Made by a program: the position numbers and the translations under genes. The notes under the pieces were generated by a model, which saw nothing but the letters and a program-made list of their open reading frames with translations, did no database searches and was not told the origin of the DNA. Shown here piece by piece: positions 33,689-39,019 of a stretch of DNA of 39,019 nucleotides. Every line of letters begins with the position of its first letter. Position 1 is the first letter of the stretch. The DNA comes from JACKBJ01 sp964549495 (lineage in GTDB: Bacteria > Chloroflexota > Anaerolineae > Epilineales > Epilineaceae), in contig CAZJWJ010000047.1 of the NCBI GenBank assembly GCA_964549495.1, positions 1 to 39,019 of the forward strand, given 5' to 3'.

Positions 33689-34665
33689 GTAGAGCGTGCC
33701 GATGATCCCGCTCCTGGTCTCGGGTCCCGGCTCGTCTGGTCCGGGTCGGGCCGCGAGGCACGGTCGTCACCGTCGTCGCTTCTTCGGTCCGCAACCTCGT
33801 CCGCCCCAACCGGCTCCTCGCCCGTGGCCACCGGCCGCGCCGGATCGGTGATCCACTCCGACCAGGAGCCGGCAAAGAGGCGCGCGCCGTCCAGGCCGGC
33901 GTGGGCCATGGCCAGCAAGTCGTGGGCACCGGTCACCCCGGAACCGCAGTAGGCCGCCACCTGTCGGGGCGGGATCCCCTCCAGCAGCGTGTCATAGTGC
34001 CGGCGCAGTTCGTCGGGCGCGCGGAAGCGGCCCTCGGGATCGAGGTTGTCGGCGAAGGGGGCCGAGCGGGCGCCGGGGATGTGGCCGGCCACCGGATCGA
34101 TGGTCTCGTTCTCGCCCCGATAGCGGTCGGCGCCGCGCGCGTCCAAGAGCCGCCCGGCCGGATCGGCGGCGATGGCCGCGGCTTCTTCGGCCGAGACGAC
34201 CATCTCCGGCCGCGGGCGGGGCGTGAAGCGCCGGGGCGGCCGCCGCTCCCGGCCGCTCCGGACCGGAGCGCCGGCCTCCAGCCAGGCCGGCCAACCGCCG
34301 TCCAGCACCGCCACCGCGTCGTGGCCCAGCCAGCGCAGCAGCCACCACAGGCGGGCCGCGAAGGCGCCGCCGCGATCATCGTAGGCCACCACCTGCACCC
34401 GCGCGTCGATGCCCCAGCTCCCCAAGGTCTCCGCCAGCCGGTCGACCTCGGGCAGCGGATGGCGGCCCGTGACGCCGGGGCGGATCGATCCGGATAGGTC
34501 GCGATCCAGGTGGGCATGGATCGCGCCGGCCACGTGCGCCTCCAGGTAGGCTCGCTCGCCGGCGCCGGGGTCGGCCAGGTCGAAGCGGCAGTCGGCCACC
34601 ACCCAGTCGGGGTCTTCGAGCCGGGAGCGGAGGGCCTCGATGCCGATCACGGTGTCATGGATCAT
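33685..34665 (-). CDS. Rhodanese-type sulfurtransferase (thiosulfate / 3-mercaptopyruvate class)
   Basis: 326 aa from the ATG at 34665, with GGAG 8 nt upstream. Two rhodanese domains: the inactive N-terminal one (WVVADCRFDLADP, AHVAGAIHAHLDRDL, QVVAYDDRGGAFAARLWW) and the active C-terminal one (RLLDARGADRYRGE, VAGHIPGARSAPF, VAAYCGSGVTG with catalytic Cys240). The CGSGVT loop fits both thiosulfate and mercaptopyruvate sulfurtransferases. After residue ~282 a disordered 44-residue tail (ASRPDPDQTSRDPRPGAG) extends beyond the normal family end and runs across the rsmI ribosome site. Operon partner of rsmI. Confidence 0.9.
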   Translation of the reverse strand: MIHDTVIGIEALRSRLEDPDWVVADCRFDLADPGAGERAYLEAHVAGAIHAHLDRDLSGSIRPGVTGRHPLPEVDRLAETLGSWGIDARVQVVAYDDRGGAFAARLWWLLRWLGHDAVAVLDGGWPAWLEAGAPVRSGRERRPPRRFTPRPRPEMVVSAEEAAAIAADPAGRLLDARGADRYRGENETIDPVAGHIPGARSAPFADNLDPEGRFRAPDELRRHYDTLLEGIPPRQVAAYCGSGVTGAHDLLAMAHAGLDGARLFAGSWSEWITDPARPVATGEEPVGADEVADRRSDDGDDRASRPDPDQTSRDPRPGAGSSARST

Positions 34666-34729
34666 GGGCGCGTCTCCGGGAATGGGTCGGCCTCGCGTCG
34701 AGGCATGGGGACATCCGGACGATCGACCA

Positions 34730-34735
34730 TATAAT
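34730..34735 (+). promoter_or_regulatory. TATAAT -10 candidate between divergent genes
   Basis: Perfect TATAAT on the plus strand 130 nt before the CRTAC1 gene. The same AT-rich patch reads TATATT on the other strand, so it could serve the sulfurtransferase gene as well. No clear -35 on either strand. Confidence 0.45.
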
Positions 34736-34864
34736 ATAGCGCTCGCCCGAGGTGCGGCGGATCCGCTGACGGAGGCCGCGCCACCGACTCGCCCCGCGCG
34801 ACCTTCCGTCTCCCGACGGACGGGTTCGGCGCGGGAGCCCGACCCCGGCCCGGATGGCGACCCC

Positions 34865-36676
34865 ATGCACATGCTTCGGATCCCGACCTTCGAACCTTTG
34901 CTCCCGCGCCTTGGCGTCGGTTTCGCTCTCCTGCTCCTCCTCGCGGCCTGTGGCCCCGAGCCGGCTGGCCCGGAGCCCGGGGGCGACGACCGCGGCGCCG
35001 CGATGGAGCCGGGCTCGGCCAGCTCCGGCCGAGCGGCGGTCTTTGCCGAGGTCGCCGGCGAGTCCGGTTTGGACTTCGTCCACGACAACGGCATGTCGGG
35101 CCGGCGCTGGTTCGTCGAGATGATGGGCGCGGGCGCGGGCCTCTTCGATTACGATGGCGATGGCGACCTGGACCTCTACCTGATCCAGGGGGGTCCGCTC
35201 GAAGGTGCGGCAGGCCAAGACGCCCCGGCGGCCGGCGACCGGCTCTACCGCAACGACCTCGAGGCCGGCGGCGGCTGGCCGAGCTTCGTCGACGTCACGG
35301 AGGCCGCGGGCTTGGCCGGCGCCACCGGCTACGGCATGGGCATGGCCACCGGCGACTACGACGGGGACGGCGACATCGACCTCTACCTGGCGAACTGGGG
35401 TGCCAACCAGCTCTGGCGCAACGAAGGGGATGGAAGCTTCCGCGACGTGACCGCCGAGGCGGGGGCGGGCCTGGATGATCCGGGTTGGTCGGTCGGTGCC
35501 AGCTTCGTGGACTACGATCGCGACGGTCGGCTCGACCTGGTGATCGTCAACTACGACGACTACGACCTGCAGCGGCATGTCGATTGCCATTCGCCGCGCT
35601 CGGGGCGGCTCGACTACTGCGGGCCGCAGAGCTATCCGCCCCAGCCGGACCGGCTCCTGCGCAACCGCGGGGACGGCAGCTTCGCGGACGTCAGCGCCGA
35701 GAGCGGGATCCTGGCGGCCTACGGCCCGGCCTTGGGCGTGGTCGCGGCGGATCTCGACGCGGATGGCTGGCAGGATCTCTTCGTGGCCAACGACGGGGCG
35801 GAGAACCAGCAGTGGATGAACCAGGCCGGCCAGCGCTTCGTCGACCGCGCGCCGGCCATGGGCACCGCGCTCAACCGTGACGGCTTGGCCGAGGCCAGCA
35901 TGGGCGTCCTGGCCGAGGACTTCGATGCCGACGGGGATCTCGACCTCTTCCTGACCCACCTCGAGCGCGAGTCCAACACGCTCTACCTCAACGACGGCAC
36001 GGGCTTCTTCGAGGATGCGACCCGGCGCTCCGGTCTCGGGCCGCCCAGCATCCCCTACACCGCTTTCGGCGTGGCGGCCCTGGACTACGACAACGACGGC
36101 ATCCAGGACCTGGCGATCACCAACGGCGAGGTGCGGATCATCGACGAGCAGGCCGATGCGGGCGATCCCTTGCCGCTTCGCCAGCCGAAGCTGCTCTTCC
36201 GCGGCCTGGGTGACGGCCGCTTCGAGGACGTCACGGCCGCCGAAGGCGGCGAGCTCTTCACCCGGCCCGAGGTGGGGCGGGGCATGGCGGCCGGCGACAT
36301 CGACAACGACGGCGACACCGACCTCTTGCTGTCCCACAACGGCGGTCCGGCCTGGCTGCTGCGGAACGAGCTGGGGCAGGATGCCGCCTGGATCGGCCTG
36401 CGCTTGCTCGATCCGTCCGGCCGGCGCGACATGCTCGGGGCTCGCGTGGGCCTGTTGCAGGGTGGCCGGCCGGTGGCCTGGCGCCGCGTGGCCACCGACG
36501 GGAGCTACGCCTCGGCCCGCGATCCGCGCGCGGTCTTTGGTTTGGGCGATCGTTCGGAGGTCGACGGGATGGTGGTCCATTGGCCCGATGGCGCCGTCGA
36601 GCGCTTTGATGCACGGGAGGCCGGTCGATACCATGACCTGGTGCAAGGTGCAGGTCGACCGGAGGGAAGCCGGTAA
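34865..36676 (+). CDS. CRTAC1-type lipoprotein: FG-GAP/VCBS repeats with ASPIC/UnbV C-terminus
   Basis: 603 aa from ATG 34865 (ATG 34871 is equivalent). Lipoprotein signal LLLLLAAC (Cys29). The body holds several FG-GAP-type calcium loops: DYDGDGDLDLYL, DYDGDGDIDLYL, DYDRDGRLDLVI, DADGWQDLF, DADGDLDLF, DYDNDGIQDL and DNDGDTDLL, which form a beta propeller. The C-terminus is the ASPIC/UnbV domain (AWIGLRLLDPSGRRDMLGARV, ... VVHWPDGAVERFD). Proteins of this kind sit outside the cell, often beside TPR proteins. The open frame upstream of 34865 crosses a promoter-like TATAAT and lacks a signal peptide, so it is not used. The stop overlaps the next start by one base (TAATG). Confidence 0.9.
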   Translation: MHMLRIPTFEPLLPRLGVGFALLLLLAACGPEPAGPEPGGDDRGAAMEPGSASSGRAAVFAEVAGESGLDFVHDNGMSGRRWFVEMMGAGAGLFDYDGDGDLDLYLIQGGPLEGAAGQDAPAAGDRLYRNDLEAGGGWPSFVDVTEAAGLAGATGYGMGMATGDYDGDGDIDLYLANWGANQLWRNEGDGSFRDVTAEAGAGLDDPGWSVGASFVDYDRDGRLDLVIVNYDDYDLQRHVDCHSPRSGRLDYCGPQSYPPQPDRLLRNRGDGSFADVSAESGILAAYGPALGVVAADLDADGWQDLFVANDGAENQQWMNQAGQRFVDRAPAMGTALNRDGLAEASMGVLAEDFDADGDLDLFLTHLERESNTLYLNDGTGFFEDATRRSGLGPPSIPYTAFGVAALDYDNDGIQDLAITNGEVRIIDEQADAGDPLPLRQPKLLFRGLGDGRFEDVTAAEGGELFTRPEVGRGMAAGDIDNDGDTDLLLSHNGGPAWLLRNELGQDAAWIGLRLLDPSGRRDMLGARVGLLQGGRPVAWRRVATDGSYASARDPRAVFGLGDRSEVDGMVVHWPDGAVERFDAREAGRYHDLVQGAGRPEGSR

Positions 36677-38292
36677 TGCGAAGGCTCCCCTCGCCGGCCG
36701 GCCTGTCGCGCTCGGCCCGCCTGCTGCTACTGCTGCTCCCCTTCATGGTCGCCTGCGCCCAGACGGCGGCCCCGACGCGGGTCGATCCAGGCATCCGGCC
36801 CATAGACCTGCCGGACCTGAGCGCGCTCGAGCCCGACGTGCGCGGGCAGATCGAGGCGGCGCATCGCCGCTTCGAAGCCGCGCGGACGGCTTCCGATGCC
36901 GATCCGCAGGCCTTGGCCGCGGCGGCGGGCGAGCTGGCCATGGTGCTGATGGCCTACGACCTGCCGGCGGTCGAACAGGCCCTGGCCCAGGCGGAGGCGC
37001 TGGCTCCCGATGATGCCCGTTGGCCCTACTATCACGGGCAGTTCTTGCGCCTGGCCGGCCGTGCGGCCGAGGCCGAGGCCGCCTACCTACGCGCGCTGGA
37101 GTTGGACGATGACGATCCGGTGACGCTCCTGCGCCTGGCGCAGGTGCGCCTCGAGCAAGGTGACCTGCAGGGCGCGTCGAAGGCGGCGGGTCAGGCGAGT
37201 CGCGGCGCGCCGGATCTGGCCTACGCGCATGTTCTGCTCGGCCAGATCGCGGCCGAGTCCGGGCGTGCGGACGAGGCGGTGGAGCAGTTCGAGCGCGCGC
37301 TCGAGCTCGAGCCGGAAGCCGACCGTCTCCACTACCTCTTGGCCCAGGTCTATCGGCAGCTCGGGCAGATCGAGTCCGCCGAGGCCCATCTGGCCCGGCG
37401 CGGCGAGCGCGGCCCTCGACTGCCGGACCCGCGCTCGGCCGAGCTGGCGCAGGTCAAGCAGGGGGCCAACAGCGAGCTTCGGCGGGGCAATGCGCTCTTG
37501 GCGAGCGGGGAGTACCAGGCAGCGCTGGCGGCCTTCGAGGCCGCCCTGGCCAGCGAGCCGGAGAACGTCCAGGCTCGCTTGAACCTGGGCCTCGCGCAGC
37601 TTCAGTTGGGGCAGACCGGCGCGGCGCTGGAATCGGCGGAACGCGCGGTACAGCTGGGCCCCGAGGACATGGAGGCCTGGCGCGCGCTCGGCGCGATCCG
37701 CGCGGCGGCCGGCGAGGTGGATGAGGCAGGCGAGGCCTTCGACCGTGCGCTGCAGCTGGCGCCGGAGGATGCGAGGGCCAACGAGGGCATGGCCGACCTA
37801 CTCCGCGGCGCGGGCGACTGCGCGGCGGCCCTGACCTACTACGACCGGGCCATCGAGGCCGATCCGGCCACCGCGCTCTTGCACGTGCGCCGCGCGATGT
37901 GCCGATTGCAGGCCGGCGATCCTCGCGCGGCCATCGAGGGGCTCGAGACGGCGCGCTCGATCCTGCCCGAGGACCGCAACGTGGCCGATGCGCTGGCCCG
38001 CTTGCTCGCCACCCAGTCCGAGCGTGACGGCGGCGACGCGCGACGGGCGCTCGACCTCGCCCGCCAGACCGCTCGCCGATGGGAGGGCGTCGACATCCTC
38101 GAGACCCAGGCCATGGCCGAAGCCGCCGCGGGCCGCTTCGAGGCGGCCGCGGGCTTGCAGCAAGAGGCGATCGAGCTGGCCGCGGTCCAAGGTCGGACGG
38201 AGTGGCGCGATGCCTTGGAACGCAACCTCGAGCGCTACCGCGCCGGCCGGCCGGCCACCGAACCCTGGCCGGACTTCATCTACCTGCGCTGA
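36676..38292 (+). CDS. TPR-repeat lipoprotein, partner of the CRTAC1 protein
   Basis: 538 aa. Lipoprotein signal LLLLLPFMVAC (Cys27). Residues about 60-500 are TPR-type helix pairs, for example AEAEAAYLRALELDDDDP, ADEAVEQFERALELEPEAD, YQAALAAFEAALASEPENVQ and ALTYYDRAIEADPATA; roughly ten repeats. TPR arrays scaffold protein-protein contacts, here at the outer face of the membrane. GGAGGG is 9 nt upstream, and the start overlaps the upstream stop (TAATG), so both proteins are made together and probably interact. The binding partner is otherwise unknown. Confidence 0.9.
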   Translation: MRRLPSPAGLSRSARLLLLLLPFMVACAQTAAPTRVDPGIRPIDLPDLSALEPDVRGQIEAAHRRFEAARTASDADPQALAAAAGELAMVLMAYDLPAVEQALAQAEALAPDDARWPYYHGQFLRLAGRAAEAEAAYLRALELDDDDPVTLLRLAQVRLEQGDLQGASKAAGQASRGAPDLAYAHVLLGQIAAESGRADEAVEQFERALELEPEADRLHYLLAQVYRQLGQIESAEAHLARRGERGPRLPDPRSAELAQVKQGANSELRRGNALLASGEYQAALAAFEAALASEPENVQARLNLGLAQLQLGQTGAALESAERAVQLGPEDMEAWRALGAIRAAAGEVDEAGEAFDRALQLAPEDARANEGMADLLRGAGDCAAALTYYDRAIEADPATALLHVRRAMCRLQAGDPRAAIEGLETARSILPEDRNVADALARLLATQSERDGGDARRALDLARQTARRWEGVDILETQAMAEAAAGRFEAAAGLQQEAIELAAVQGRTEWRDALERNLERYRAGRPATEPWPDFIYLR

Positions 38293-38333
38293 TCGAAGGC
38301 TCACCGCTCCGGTCGCGCAATCCGACCGAGTCC

Positions 38334-38966
38334 TCAGTCGGCATCAGCGGGTAGCGACATGGCCTCGGCGATGCGCGCGACCTCGTCGGCGGGAAGGTCG
38401 GCGATGACCGAGTAGATGCGGCACTCCTCCTGCCATTGCAAGGAGTGCAGGCCCTCGCGGAAGGGGGGCTCGAAGGCATAGGCGCGCAGGCCGCCCCGCG
38501 TGGTGGTCTTCTCGTGGGGCTCGACCGGATCGACGAAGGGTTGCGCGCGAGCCATTCCGATGATCGAGATGGCCTTCTCGCCTCCCGATTGGTCGCCGAT
38601 GTGGTAGATGATGCCGATGGTCGACTGCTTGAAGGCGCCCTGCATCGCGGCGTTGTAGTAGGCCTTGATGAAGCGGGTCTCGTCCGGGAAGGTGGCCGGG
38701 TCCGGGAAGAGCATGGAACTCGCCAGGACCTCGCGCGCCTCGGCCTCGGTCGCGAACTCGGTCAGCCCCATGCCCAGGGCCTCGGTCTCCTCGGTCTGGC
38801 AGGTCGGCAGGGTTGCCACGTCGATGGTGGGGAGGGGCGTGCCCGCTGCGTCCGGCGCCTCGGTGACCTCGACGCCCTCGCGGCATGCGGTCAGGCTCGA
38901 GAACGCAAGCAAGACACCGACGAGCGCTGCCAGGTGCTTCCGTCTTGATAGCGGGTGTCGATTCAT
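38334..38966 (-). CDS. Small lipoprotein, function unknown
   Basis: 210 aa from ATG 38966, where GGAG stands 6 nt upstream; an ATG at 38978 precedes it but would include that site. Lipobox LTAC (Cys28). The mature part has a conserved-looking core GGEKAISIIGMARAQP and ends YSVIADLPADEVARIAEAMSL, similar to the C-terminus of DUF4367-type lipoproteins (loose match). It converges on the TPR gene with a 41-nt gap. The other side leads out of the window. Confidence 0.7.
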   Translation of the reverse strand: MNRHPLSRRKHLAALVGVLLAFSSLTACREGVEVTEAPDAAGTPLPTIDVATLPTCQTEETEALGMGLTEFATEAEAREVLASSMLFPDPATFPDETRFIKAYYNAAMQGAFKQSTIGIIYHIGDQSGGEKAISIIGMARAQPFVDPVEPHEKTTTRGGLRAYAFEPPFREGLHSLQWQEECRIYSVIADLPADEVARIAEAMSLPADAD

Positions 38967-39019
38967 GATGTGCTCCATCTGGGTCCTCGGGTCGGTCTGC
39001 TGCGACTTCGGGTCTTCCT

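Overview
The window looks like a chromosomal segment of a high-GC member of the Chloroflexota (Anaerolineae/Caldilineae-like). The main support is that three secreted proteins carry the short 'IYVPLV / VYLPV'-type motif that is very common in exported proteins of that phylum. A Gram-positive-type LexA box, a GC-rich genome and the DUF1800-DUF1501 pair fit as well. No taxonomic search was possible, so this is inference. It is mostly ordinary chromosome: no prophage, CRISPR array, tRNA, rRNA or intact insertion sequence was seen.

Layout, left to right. 1-155 (-) is the start of guaB. 267-4075 (-) is a two-gene unit: a stress-protein-like gene, then an MrfA-type DEAD/DEAH helicase with an HNH nuclease module inside its C-terminal half. 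4311-6377 (-) is a secreted Chloroflexota-type protein. 6647-6756 is a five-copy 22-bp direct repeat array in front of a small membrane protein and a methyltransferase. 7785-9311 (-) is an LCP cell-wall ligase, divergent from 9501-14611 (+), an ftsK - nfeD - slipin cluster whose promoter carries a perfect LexA-type palindrome. 14576-15856 holds nested inverted repeats and G-runs around a small PPC-like membrane protein. 15857-18514 (-) is a large secreted double-VWA protein. 18900-21001 (+) is comEA plus an MrfB-type exonuclease. 21171-24234 (-) is a DUF1800/DUF1501 Tat-exported pair. 24602-25777 (-) is the RpoD-type sigma factor, divergent from ruvA and followed by a ferredoxin gene. 27192-32179 (-) is an envelope cluster: UPF0104 membrane protein, FAD oxidoreductase, lipoprotein, glycosyltransferase. 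32415-34665 (-) holds a small SWIM-like protein, rsmI and a sulfurtransferase. 34865-38292 (+) is a CRTAC1 (FG-GAP/UnbV) lipoprotein with a TPR lipoprotein, and 38334-38966 (-) a final small lipoprotein.

Themes. Genome maintenance is over-represented: both halves of the MrfA/MrfB repair system (16 kb apart), RuvA, ComEA and a putatively SOS-controlled FtsK. Envelope and surface functions make up most of the rest. Several genes (secreted 4311-6377, LCP, comEA, mrfB, ruvA) have a -10-like hexamer only 6-9 nt before the start codon and no Shine-Dalgarno sequence. This suggests leaderless transcripts alongside genes with classical ribosome sites.

The observations most worth checking are the HNH module inside MrfA, the LexA site on ftsK, the 22-bp array, the nested inverted-repeat region that forms the 3' end of the slipin gene, and an apparent ATC start codon of rsmI.
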